Below, in pieces: positions 47,101 to 59,100 of a stretch of 64,000 nucleotides of DNA. The translations under genes were made by a program, and so were the position numbers. Each line of letters begins with the position of its first letter. Positions within the stretch are counted from its first letter, which is position 1. Source of the stretch: Sarcocystis neurona (lineage: Eukaryota; Apicomplexa; Conoidasida; Eucoccidiorida; Sarcocystidae). The notes under the pieces are model-generated. The model worked only from the letters and a program-made list of their open reading frames with translations, ran no database searches and was not told where the DNA came from. The stretch is from positions 1,661,373-1,725,372 of the forward strand of contig KL647315.1 of NCBI GenBank assembly GCA_000727475.1, read 5' to 3'.

Positions 47101-50100
47101 GTTTTCTGCATGCCCCTTGCCCCGTTGTTTGTGCTGCTGCTTGCTGCTCTGCTGTTTTGCTGGCGGTCCCTCGCATGCGTTGGTTTCGTCGATCCCCGGA
47201 CAATGCCGCCCCCAGGACGTCCAAGAAACGCGGGGCCTTTCTCTTTCGAGGTAATCCATTTCCGTGCACACTTTGCCCTTCTCTGTCTTTCTCGCCTTCA
47301 TCCTCTTCTTCTCCGTCTCCGTCTTCCTCTCCATCTTCCTCTTCGTTGGCTCTCCGTCTCCGCCCCCGTGTCTCGTCTCCGCCCCCCGTGTCTGCGTCTC
47401 CGTCTCCCCCCGCTGTGTCTCCGTCTTCGGATGACTTTCCGCTCTTCGTCCGCAGCTCTCTTCTCTGGCCCTCTGCATGCGCACTGCCCACAAATACTTC
47501 GCGGCAATTCTGCTGCGTTTCTCTGCTGCCTCTCCCCCTAGGGGACCCCTCCACATCTCCTCGCGTCTGTCTGCTGCTGCTTCGATGTTCACATCTGCCA
47601 CTTCTTTTATTCAAGTGAACATTTGCATCCGTATAGATATGGAGCCGTGTGTGTAGATCGAGTGCATGTGTCTCCATCTGCGTCTCTCTGTCCCGTCCCC
47701 GCTTTCCTTCCGTGTGTCTCTCTTCCCGTCTCCATCCCGTCTCTCTATATATACATATATGTACATATATATATACGTATGTATATGTACATATATATAT
47801 ATGTATGTATATTATATATGTATATATATGTGAAGAGCTCAGGGGCCTTTCTGTCTCCGTCTCCTTTTCTCGTAGCCTCTCTCTCTTCGTGTTTCTCTCT
47901 TTTTGTCCCCCTTTCTCTATATAGATGTGTCCCTTCTAAGTCTATAATATGTGGCAGTCACAGGCGCCAATTTTTCATCGATTGACAGAGTGCGTTTCGT
48001 TTATGAAGTAGAGATGTATGTGTGAGTTGTTTTCCACTTATCCTTCTCTCACATGCGTCTATAATTGTGTACATTTCTTCGCTGTCTTTTCCTTCCTCTG
48101 CTCCTTGTAGATAGGAGCATGCGTGTTTGAAGTTGCTGCTGTTGCTGCTGTACAGGTAATCCCACAGTTGTCTATATTTGCTTGTGTACTTTTCGTTTCT
48201 GCTTCTTGCAGATATTTGTGGGGATTTGAATTTGCTGCTGCTGTTTTTTCTTTCGTAGGTTACTATCCATGCACCGATCGAGCGACGTCCCGGTTCATCG
48301 CATGTATATGAATCGCCCAAATTTCCACAGAACCCTCGGTATAACGCATATCCACAACAAATGCATGCAACAGCCTCCAATTTGTTATACATTTCGCCCT
48401 TTGTCCTACACATTTTCTACGTGGATGCCTCGCGGATGTCGCCGTCGACCGCAGCTCGACTTCATTGCATGCGTCTAGACAGTATACGTGGTCCAGCCCA
48501 AGCACAGCAGCTGCGGAGACTTGTGGACGGGGTGCAGTTCTCCACGGGCAGCAGCAATGCCGCAGCGGCAACAGCAGTGGCGAACAGCAGCAGAGCAGCC
48601 GCAGCAGCACCAGCAGCACTGAGAGAAGGGCGCAGGACTGAGGGAAAACAGCAGCAGCTGAGAAAGCAGGAGCAGCAGCAGAGCAGAAGGGGGTCAGGCA
48701 CCGCCGCTGCAGTGGAGCAGCAACAGCAGCAGCACTTCCCCGTCGCCTTCACGTACTTTGCGTATACATCCACATCATATATATATCTTGTACATCAAAT
48801 TCATCCGATATATATTATATGTGTGAGTATAGAGGAGGACAATGAAAAAGCGATGCATGCGGGCTCCACGCGAATAAAAGCTGATGATAGTTTCTCTCTC
48901 TCTGTATATGCATATGTAAGTATATGTATATATGTACACGTATATGTACATATGTGTATACCTGTCCATCTATCTATCTATGTCCCTCTCTACTTACATG
49001 TGTCCATCTATCTACACCTATATATCTCTCTATCTATCTGTCTATCTGTCTATCTATCTATCTGTCCACCTGTCTATATATATATGCGCGATGTATGTGC
49101 TAGCTATGGATAGGAGAGAGACGTAGGATTATAGGGAAAGGTTGGCTGCATTTTCTTGTTTACGTACGTGTGCGTTATACACGCATCAATGTATGAGTGG
49201 CTTGCATGCATCCCAATATATATGTACGTAGGAGAGCAGATACGTTGTGAAGGAGAGGTTGTTTCTACAGAAGTAAAGGCGCGCGAAGGAGAGAAATGAA
49301 GCAGAAAAGGACTCCTTTTGGTTTTTGTTGAGGAAGCCCAGCGTTTGTCTGCTGCTGGTTTCCTTTCAGCGAGAGGCAGGCGCCGGACGCGACGGGTGCT
49401 GCTCCCCATGCGCTCCCTACGGAAAGTCGAAGACAGCGCTTTTCAGTACGGAACCTCCCCACTTCTTCGTCTTTTTCTTCGTGTCCTTTTTCGGCGTCTC
49501 CCTCTTTTCCGCCTCTTCTGCCGTCGCCTCTCCCTTCGTGTCTCTTCCTCTGTTTGCTGCGAGAGTTCTGCTGCTGTCTCTGCTGCTGTCTCCCCGCGTC
49601 CTGCTGTCTGCTGCTGCTGCCTCTCTGCGCGTGGCCCCGGAGAAGAGACGCCGAACATCTCTGCTGCTGCCGGCTGGTAGCACCCGTCCTCTCTGTCTCT
49701 CTCGCTCTGTCTCGCTGCCCCTCTCTTCTGTCTCCCTGTCTCGCTTTCCTTCTCCCTTCTCTTCCTGTCTGACTTCGTGTCTCCGTGTCTCCCCGTCTCC
49801 GTGTCTCCCCGTCTCCCCGTCTCTCGTCTCCGTTTCTCTCCCCGTCGTCCCCCTTTTTCCCTCCGTTTTCTGCTTCGCAGCAGGTGCGTCTTTCGCTTCG
49901 ATAGGCGATTCTCCTGCGGTGAAGAGCAGGAGACGAGGAGGAGGCTGCTGCTGCTGCATGCGTTGCTGTTTGCTGCTGCTGCTGCTGAAAAGAGAGACAG
50001 AGAGGAACACGTGTCTCCTCGCTCTCTCCCGTTCCCCGTCCCCTTCCCCTCCCCACACGTTGACGCTGCATGCGCTTTTCCGCGAGGGTTCTTTCGACAC

Positions 50101-53100
50101 CGCGCCTGGCCCGCTGCTCCCCACACACAGGGAGGAGACACAGAGACGAAGAGACAGCGCCCACCGCCGCAGGGCAGACGGGGACCCACGCAGAGAGACG
50201 GGGACGCGCACGCACAAAGAGAGAGGAAGACCCCACACAGGGAGACGGGGACGACCCAGGCAGGGAGACGGGGACGACCCAGGCAGAGAGGCAGCAGCTG
50301 GGACAGCAGGGCGAGTTTGCTGAGGGGTTTTTCGGGCGGTTCTTGACAATTTCTGTCTTTTCATCTGTTTTGCTGTGTTTCTGGTCTTCTCCGCTTTTCG
50401 TAGATTGTCAGGAGGCACGAAAGGCGTGGCAGTTCACTTCGGCCACGAAAACTGGAACACCGTCATAAATATTATGGTAGGAATTCGGTTGGCAGCAGGA
50501 CGGGCGAGCAGCGAGCCACAGCGGGCGGTCGAGAGATACGACTTCGTCATGAAGGAGAAATTCTCAATTCTCCCCAAAACCGGAATGCTTGAGTCATCCC
50601 ATCACAAAATGGTAGGCCTCACCCCGCATGCCAGCGACATATACGTACTTGTATGTATATGGGCATATGTGTATGTCTGTGTATGTAGTGAACGGCACCA
50701 GCAGCAGAGCAGCACCCGAGGGAGAAGCAGGAGGTGGTGGTGGTGGTGGCGCGCCACGGAGAAGAAGAGGCAACAGCAGTAGCAGCACAGCAGCAGGAGA
50801 GAGGAAACAGCAGCAGCAGCAGCAGGAGAGGAAGTGACAGCAGCAGAGCCCGGGAAGAAGGGCCAGGGACGCAGCGCAGCAGCAGCAGGCGTGGCGACGG
50901 GAGACCGGCAGGCAGAGAAGATGAAGGAAGCGGAGGAAGAGATGATGCGCCGGCCACGCAGAAGCGGAGCAGAAAAGGAGACGACAACGACCGAAGAGAA
51001 ACGGAGCAGCAAATGGGAGGAGACGCAGCGCAGCAGAGCGACAAGACGTTGCAGCAGCAGCTGCTGCCTTCTCTTCCTGGCCCAAGTGCAGCTGTGTACA
51101 CAAAGACTGTGGGAGACTTTTATTACACTGCAGAGAAGGAGAAGAAAAGGAAGAAGATAAACAAAGGAGCTCAAGCGGGCCATCGTGTGGCTGCCCGGGT
51201 AGCTGCATGCGCTTCTGCTGCGGGAGGGAGACGCCGAAGAGGCAGGAGCACGGAGACGGAGACGGCGGGAGGGGAATGCCCCGCGCAGAGACGGGGGCGG
51301 ATAAACAATGGCGAAAAGGAAGGGAGACACGGAGAGAGACACGCGAAGACGAGAAACGGAAGGAGACGGCAGCGAGAAGAAGACGGAGCAGCAACTCGTC
51401 ACATACGAAGACGCAGAGGCCCCCACACGCACCTACCTGCCTTCATCTTCTACATATATATATGTGCCTATCTATCTATATGTGTACATGTTTAGACTCA
51501 TATATGTATGTGTATGCATGTGTCCTTCCGTATGTACATATACGTATATATACTTATATACCTGTCTGCCTATCTATATATATGCATATATGTAGATATA
51601 TATGTGTGTCGGTCTTCCTATCTTTTTATCTACGCGTACATGTATATATAGGTGTACACATATATATGTAAATATATGTGCATGTGCATGTGTGTGTGCA
51701 TGTGCATGTGCATGTGTGTGTGCATGTGCATGTGCATGTGCATGTGTGTGTGCATGTGCATGTGCATGTGCATGTGTGTGTGCATGTGCATGTGCATGTG
51801 CATGTGCATGTGCATGTGTGTGTGTGTGTGCATGTGCATGTGCATGTGTGTGTGCATGTGTGTGTGTGTGTGTGTGGGTGTGTCCCCCCTTACGTATACG
51901 TGTATATATATGTATATATTTGTAGATAGAGAAAGAGATGGGTTGACGGCGTAGAGGGGCAGGTAGATAAATAGGCAGATAAATAGAGAGTGGGGAGATA
52001 TGAATATATATAGATAGACACGTAAATAGGGGGGAGACACACAGAGATAAATGTGTACGTATCGTTAGAGAAAGGGAGAAGATAGACAAATACATAAACA
52101 AATGGAGAAACACATAGGGAGAGACCCCGCATACACAGATAGATAGATAAAGAGGTACATAGATAGATGGAAGGGTACACAGATAGATGTGTATATATAG
52201 GTGGATATATATACATATATATAGGTATGTATGTGTGTATGTATGTGTGTATGTATGTGTGTATGTATGTGTGTATATATGTCCCCCCACGTCTATACGT
52301 ATATATGTATGTGTGTATACACAGATAGATAGAGAAAGAAGTAGATAGATGGAAGGGTACACAGATAGATAGAGACGTAGAGGTATATATATATAGGTAT
52401 GTGTGTATGTATGTGTGTGTGTATATATGTCCCCCCACGTCTGTGCGTATATGTGTATGTGTGTAGGTGTAGATATGCAGAGCGCTGGATACGTAGATAG
52501 ATAGATATAGACGGGTAGATAGGGAGAAGGTACGTAAATAGATAGATAAATAGACGTAAGTACTTGTGTAAGTATGTGTATGTGTAACCGTCCATATACA
52601 TATATGTGGTTCTGTAGATACGCATATATATGTCTCTGCTGTTGTCCCTGTCTGTGTCTATGTGTGGGGAGGGGTGTGCATGCTTTCATATGTGTGTATA
52701 TTTGTGGAGACGCCAGCAGCAGATGCGGGGGGGGGGGTGTTGAAGAGTGCCGTTTTCCTCTCTTTTGATGCAGTGCGCCGTCCGCTTCATCGACTACGCG
52801 CCGATGGTCTTCCGCCGGATTCGTGAGCAATTTCATATCAGCAGCGATACGTACGTTCGCTCGGTCGGCCCGGAGCAGCTCCTCGGCAACCTTCTCCTCG
52901 GTAGGCTATTTTTTTGCATGCGTCTCTCCTCGCTTTTTCCGTTCTCCTCGCCCTGCCTTCTCGCGCTTCTGCATGCACCTCCTTTTCTCTCATTTCTGCT
53001 CCCCTCCGCTTTCTCGCGCAGCCTTCTCCTCCCCAGCCCCTCTCCCCTTCTTGCATGCGTGTCTCCTTCACCCGTCTCCTCCCCCTGCTGTCTCCCTTCC

Positions 53101-56100
53101 CCTGCTGTCTCTCCTCCCTTGCTGTCCCCCCCTGCTGTCTCCCTTCCCCTGCTGTCTCCCTTCCCCTGCTGTCTCTCCTCCCTTGCTGTCCCCCCTGCTG
53201 TCTCCCTTCCCTGGCCGTCTCCCTCCCGCGTTTCACTTCGCTTCCTGCCTCGGTGTCTCTCCGCCGCATGCGGGCAGGAGTTCCCGTGGCTGCTCGCCCT
53301 CTGTGTGTGTGTGTGTGTCTCTTGGAGCCGCATGCGCTGGGCGTGGACGCGCCTTTTCTTCGCCCTCTCTGCATGCGTGTCTCTCTCTCTGCGCTGTGCG
53401 CCTCGGCGTGCACTTCTTTTCCGCTCCGTATTCCTCTCCCTCTGCATGGCATGCCCGCGCGTCTCCCCGTCTCCCCCTCGATGTCGTGGCGTCCCGTCTC
53501 GCCTTCCGCTCGGTCTCCACGAAGACGCGCAGATATGCGCGCCTGTCTTGGCTTCCGCTGTGTCTCTGCTGCTGCGACTGCTGCCACTGCTGCAGCACCT
53601 GGCGCGCTTCTCTCCGTTGCTGCTGCGTGTGGCCTTCCTCCCTACTGCTGCTGCTGCTCCGTGTGGCACTCCCCTCTGCTGCTGCTGCTGGCGTGCGCGG
53701 CAGGAGCTGCTGCTGGGCAGGTAGATTCGCCAGACCTCCCTGGGCAAGCGGCTGCTGGAGACGGCTGTCTGTATGCGCTGGCCCTGCTGCTCTTGCTCTT
53801 TTCTTCAGGAAACCTCTCCTCTCTTTCGGAGTTGGTCTCCGAGGGCCGCAGCGGCGCGCTCTTTTACTACACCGCCGATGGGAAGTTCATGATCAAGACG
53901 GTATGCTGCGCCTTTCTTCTTCCTCGTGTCTTCCTTGCTGTGTGTCTCTCCCTCTCCGCTTCTCTTGTCCTTCGCTTCGCCGTCTCCCGTCCTCCCCTCG
54001 CTCTTCGCTTCGTTGGTTTCCTTCTTCGGTCCACTTGGCCGTCTCTCTGATGATCTGCCTCCCTTGACGTTCATCTTCACTGCGCAGCAGTCTGCTGCTC
54101 CGCGGCTGCTGGGCCGGCCTCGCGTCTCCTCTTCCTCCCCGTCCCGTCCCGTCGCTGCCTGCTGCTGTCTGTCGACAACTCTCTTCGGAGAGACCCCCGC
54201 ACGACGCTTTCTTCGTCTCCCGCGGGGGCTCCGTCCTGCACTGCAGGCCGCCCGGTTCTCTATTTATCTCTTCCTACTTCTCTCCCTCTTTCTATCGTCC
54301 TCTGTGTCTCTCTGCCTGCCTGTGTCTCTCTGCCTTGCTGTGTCTCGGCCTTGCTGTCTCCGTCGGCGTCTCCGTCTCCCTCGGTCTCTCTTCGGTTCTA
54401 CGTCTCCCTTCCTGTATTTGTCACCGTCTGTTTTTTTTTGTCCTCCCCCCTTCTGTCCTCCGCTATCCCTGTTTCGGTGTCTCTCCGTGTCTCCGTGTCT
54501 GCATCTACGTGTCTCTGTGCCTTTGTAGCTGTCTCCTTGTAGCCGTCTCCTTGCAGGTGTCTCCTTGTTGCTGTCTCCCTTTGTTTCTCTGAATTCTTCG
54601 CAAAGCGTCTTTCGTCAAATTTCCCACCCGGTTCCAACTTTTCCTTCATGTGAGTGTCCCTCTTTGTCGTCTGCTGCATGCCCATTAACATACGTATGTA
54701 TTTGAATGTATGTATAGATGTATCGCTGCCTTTCTTTGCCTCTCCCTGTCTTTGTATTCCCCCGTCTCTCTATGGTTTCCCCTTCGTTTTTGCACATTTC
54801 TCCCCTTTGTTTGCCGTTTCTCGTTCTCGCTGGTCGCAGCGCAGGTCTGTGTGATACGTCTCCCTCTGTCTTCCGAATGCTGCTGCTGCTTCTATCATGT
54901 CGCTGCTGCTGCTGCTGACGTGCTGCTGTTGCTACTGCTGCCGTTGGCGGGCCGCCGTTGCTGCTGTTGGGGTGCTGCTGCTGCTTTTGATGTGCCGCTG
55001 CTGCTGTTGACGTGCTGCTGTTGGCGTGCTGCTGTTGGCGTGCTGCTGTTGACGTGCTGCTGTTGGCGTGCTGCTGTTGGCGTGCTGCTGTTGGCGTGCT
55101 GCTGTTGCTGCAGGTAACGAAGGACAGCGCGCAGTTCATGCGTTCTATCTTGCGTAGCTACTACGAACACGCGATGCGCCATCCCCACACGTTATTAACG
55201 AGATTTTACGGACTGCATGCGATCCGTCTGAAGGAGAAAAGTCGGGGAGTTCTCTCTCATCCACGTACGTCTCTCACTACGCTTTTTGCATGTTCAGCTA
55301 CCTAACCGCCCCCCCCCCTCCCCTGGCGCGGGACGGGCGCGCTTCTCCCCGCCTTTTCTCGCCTCTCTCTTCCTGTCTCTGCGTATATATACCTGTGTGT
55401 GTGTGTCTCTCCGTGTCTCCCTCCTGCTGCTGCGTGTCTCCTGCTGCTGCGTGTCTCCCTCCTGCTGCTGCGTGTCTCTTTCTCTGCTTCTCTCTTGCTC
55501 CCTCTATATCGCTGCCACCGCGCCAGGCGTCCTTTTGTCTCCGTCTCTCTTTTCCTTTTTCTGCCCTGTCTATCCTTTATCGTCTGCGTCTCGTCTCACG
55601 CGCTGCAGGGGTGAGTGCATGCGTGTCTCTGTGTCTCAGTGATATCTCTGTAGAGTCACTGAGCTGCCGTCTCGCCCAGCGACTGCGCAGCAGCCGTCGA
55701 CAGGCGAGGACGCAGGCGCGAAGCTGCAGGGGAACTCTTTCTTTGACTAGTGGTGCTGCAGAGAAGTCTACCTGGTTCGCTAGTGCTGCTGCAGAGACTT
55801 TATCGAGCGCGTGCTGCTGCTCTCTCTTCCGTCCCTGTCTGCTGCATCCCGCCTCTCGCGCTGGCTGACGAGGAAGTGGCGCAGGTTCCACCACGTCGCT
55901 CTGCAGAAGAGAGCAGCGCGAGGCCACGTGTGTGGGGAGGCGGGAAAATTTGTTCGTGTTCACGCGGTTGCTGCTGCTTCAGCTGCCGCTGCTCCACCTG
56001 TTGCTGCTGCTGCTCCGCCTGCTTCCGCTGTTGCTGCGGCGTTGTTCCTCTCCTCTCTCTCTCTCGCATTTCTGCTGTCGAAGAGAAACGCCGCGACAAC

Positions 56101-59100
56101 CGACGACTGTCTTCCCTTTTCTTTTCTTCTCCGAGCTGTCTCCATCATTAATATATGGAACAGCAATCACATGTATCTTCTCGGGAATCTGGTGATCCAC
56201 GTGCTATACATGTGTATACACGTATCGATAGATAGATGTAAATATACATATATACATATATGTACGTGGATATAGATACAGGTAGATAGACATATGTATA
56301 TGTACAGATAGACATAGATATATGGAGGGACAGATAGACATTAATACAAGATATAGATATACAAATGGAAAAGAAAGATAGCCACTTATATATATATGTG
56401 TATATATGCGTGTATATATGTGTATATGTGTGTACATATATGTATCTATATGTATATATATGTATGTGTATACATGTATATGCATATATATATGTCTATA
56501 TTACGGGGGGGAAGACAGAGGGAAACAGGCGAAGGGGAGCTGAAGACGGAGGAGACACGGAGACACGTGTGGAGGGAGACGGCGTCTCCGTCTCCGTCTT
56601 CCGTCCGTCTGTGTGTGGGGCGCCTCTTTTCCGTGGCGTCTCTCTCTCTCTCTCAATGTGTGAGCGTCGGTGTCTCGCATGCGCATGCGTCTCTCCGTGG
56701 AGACACCTCCTCGCCAGCGGGTTCCCCCCGGCATGCATCACCAGGGAAGGAGAGGACGTTTCTGCTGCAGGCCGCCTCCCCGTGCGTGTCGAGTCCCCGA
56801 TATATGTAGCTTCTGATATACACAGCTGCCTTCTTGGGGCCTGGGGATGAGTGTGTAGCTTCACTCTAGCGGACGAATCTATCCGTGTCCCCGGCTCATC
56901 GGGAAGCCTGGAGTATGCCAGCAGTATAGCGCATGCAATGCCGGTCGTCCCTGGTGCTGCCTTGGCGAGTCGCCTGCAGAAATCGCAGGCGTGGTGGTGA
57001 CCGCGGAGATATTATATATGCGCGAATATGTACCTCGAATCCTACGGCCCTCATATAGGGACCGGGGACAGAAAGGGGGAACTCAGCATAGCTCTAAGGC
57101 CACTGCCTGTCCGCCCAATGCAGATCGAGTTGCGCGCATGCAGGTAGGGTAGAACCAGGGAGAGTCGAGGGGCATACTCCTCGACGGCCAGAGATCCAGA
57201 ATAGATGCTGGTAGAATGCCTGAGTACGGGGAAGCATAAAAAAGTCGGAACTAGTATGTAGATCCAGTAACAGCACTGCTAAACCTCCGGTCAAAGTAGG
57301 TAATGCGATTGGAAGGATGATAGCAGCAAATATGATGGCCCAGATACACAAGATGTTTGGCGTGCGTCCTGGCACATATATATATGTGTGTATATGTATA
57401 CAGAGAGAGGTGTATGGCCGGCGCATGCTGGGGCTGATGAGTTGTGAGTCGCTTTGCCTTCTTTTGCGTGGGAAGTGTGGAAGTGCGCGCGTGGCTGGGG
57501 CCCTGTGGCGAGAGACATGGGAGTGCTCCGCAGGTTTTCTGTTTCTCAACCGCGCTGCCAGAGGTTCGGCTGCAAAACACCTACTTCATCGTCATGGGGA
57601 ACGTCTTTCACACGCCCGTGGAGATTCACCGACGCTACGACTTGAAAGGGTCGACGTACAAGCGACAGCTCCCTGCCGAGCAGCTGCTGTGAGAGCGACA
57701 CGAAGAAACAGCAGCAGCAGAGAAAGTGGCGACCCGGCGCGCGCGAGCGCCCCATCCGCGAACCCCAGAGGAACCCCCCAGGCAGCAGCACCGCCACAGC
57801 AGCAGCAGCACCGCAACAGCAGCAGCAGCAGCACCGCAACAGCAGCAGTAGCAGAATAGAGAGGGAAGAAGCAGCAGGAGAAGGAGGCGGAGGAGCGAAA
57901 GAAGAAGAGGAAGGGTCGCGTACAGCGTGTGGCTGCAGCAGGGGGTAGCCAGTCTCTCTGTCTCCCGCTCTTAGGCCAGCAGCAGCAGCAGCCGTTGAAG
58001 TTGTGCATGTAGGAGTGTTTTGAAAACAGCAGCAGCAGCGGAGGCAGGAGGAGAAGCCCAAGCGCAGCAGGTGGAGGAGAGAGGGAAGAAAAGGAGTCGC
58101 TCGCAGAAGCAGCAGCAGCAGAAGGAAGAAGAAGAAGCGAAGCAGCAGCGGAAAGGAAAGAGGTTGCTGTGTTTCTGCTGCAGGGGACGGGCATCTTTTT
58201 GCGGGGGCAGTGCAGCAGCAGCGGCAGGAACGGCGACACATTCCCTGTCTCTGCTGCTGCTGCTGTTCCTCCTGCGTAGATTTACTTCGGCTTTTCCTGC
58301 TTCCCGCTTCTCCTCCCACTTGCTGCTGACTTTCTCTTCGTACTTTTCCTGGCTTTCCTGGCGGGGACGCGCCTGCAGCAGTGCAGCTTCCTGATGTCCG
58401 ACGGCGGCTCCAGCAGCAGCAGCCCAGTCTCACCACACGCCAGCAGCAAACGCGCCCCTCTCGTAGACGCAGAGGTGACTCTTTTGGGTTCGATGACTGC
58501 TGCTGCAGCTGCTGCTCCCCCTGGAGGTGTGTGCTGCTCTTCTGCTCTTGCTTGCACTTTCTCTTCTACTTGGTCTTCACTTTGCCTTTCCCCCTTCATC
58601 CTCCTCTTGCTTCCCTGCTTTGTTGCTGCTTCTCTTTGTCCTCTCCTTGCTCGTGTCTCCTTCGCTTCCCCGCCTCGTGCGTTCGTGCTGCTGCCGACTC
58701 TGTGACTTCCTTCTGACTGCAGTGGTGCTGCTGCCCTCTGTTCTCCCCCTTCTTCTTGGCCTTTCTTGTGCTGTGCTTCGTCTTCCTCGTCTTTACATCT
58801 TCTTCGTCTCGCTTCTCTTCTCTACTTCTGATGTTCAACAGAGACAGCACGGTGGCGCTGAAGGACTTGGATTTGGATCGCCAACACGAAAAGGTGTCGC
58901 TTCTCTTCTTTTTTGCATCCTCGTCGAAGGAGACACGGAGACACACGCAGGAAAAAGAGAGGGCCCGGCGCAATATATGTCTCCTTCTGTGACTCTCTGT
59001 AGCTCCGTGTCTCCGTGTCTCCCCGTCTCCGTGTCTCCCTCTCTCCGCAAATCTTCATCAACACATCCATCTAAATCTCTACATCTATTCCTATGTACCT

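Larger units (their letters stand above)
50612..52773 (+). other. PIPK intron 10
   Basis: It contains CAG-polarity sequence (50690-51420) with a Gln/Arg/Glu-rich plus frame (50734-51495) that could hide an exon or be a relic, then long alternating tracts (51455-51900) and TAGATAGA / GTATGTGT arrays (51930-52620), then the acceptor GATGCAG. No exon in it could be fixed. Confidence 0.55.

Noticed and set aside
46718..47677. Minus-strand 319-codon Gln/Glu/Asp-rich ORF
   Set aside because: Half of it is antisense to a GTCTCC intron tract and half to the CTG-rich part of exon 8. It has an ATG and coding-like composition, so it is not fully excluded, but transcript data are needed to prefer it.
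49265..50418. Minus ORFs of 323, 333 and 248 codons and a plus ORF of 332 codons
   Set aside because: All arise from pyrimidine/purine tandem tracts with few stops; no frame has non-repetitive protein-like sequence.
51602..52836. Long ORFs of Thr/His/Ile/Tyr repeats on both strands
   Set aside because: They are translations of GTGCAT, TAGATA and GTATGT microsatellites.
52833..53747. Minus-strand 304-codon ORF
   Set aside because: Antisense to PIPK exon 11 and the pyrimidine minisatellite of intron 11.
58387..58474. Possible PIPK exon (FLMSDGGSSSSSP…) in intron 14
   Set aside because: Its start fits exon 14 but its donor leaves the wrong phase for exon 15, while exons 14 and 15 join directly with the spacing expected for PIP kinases.
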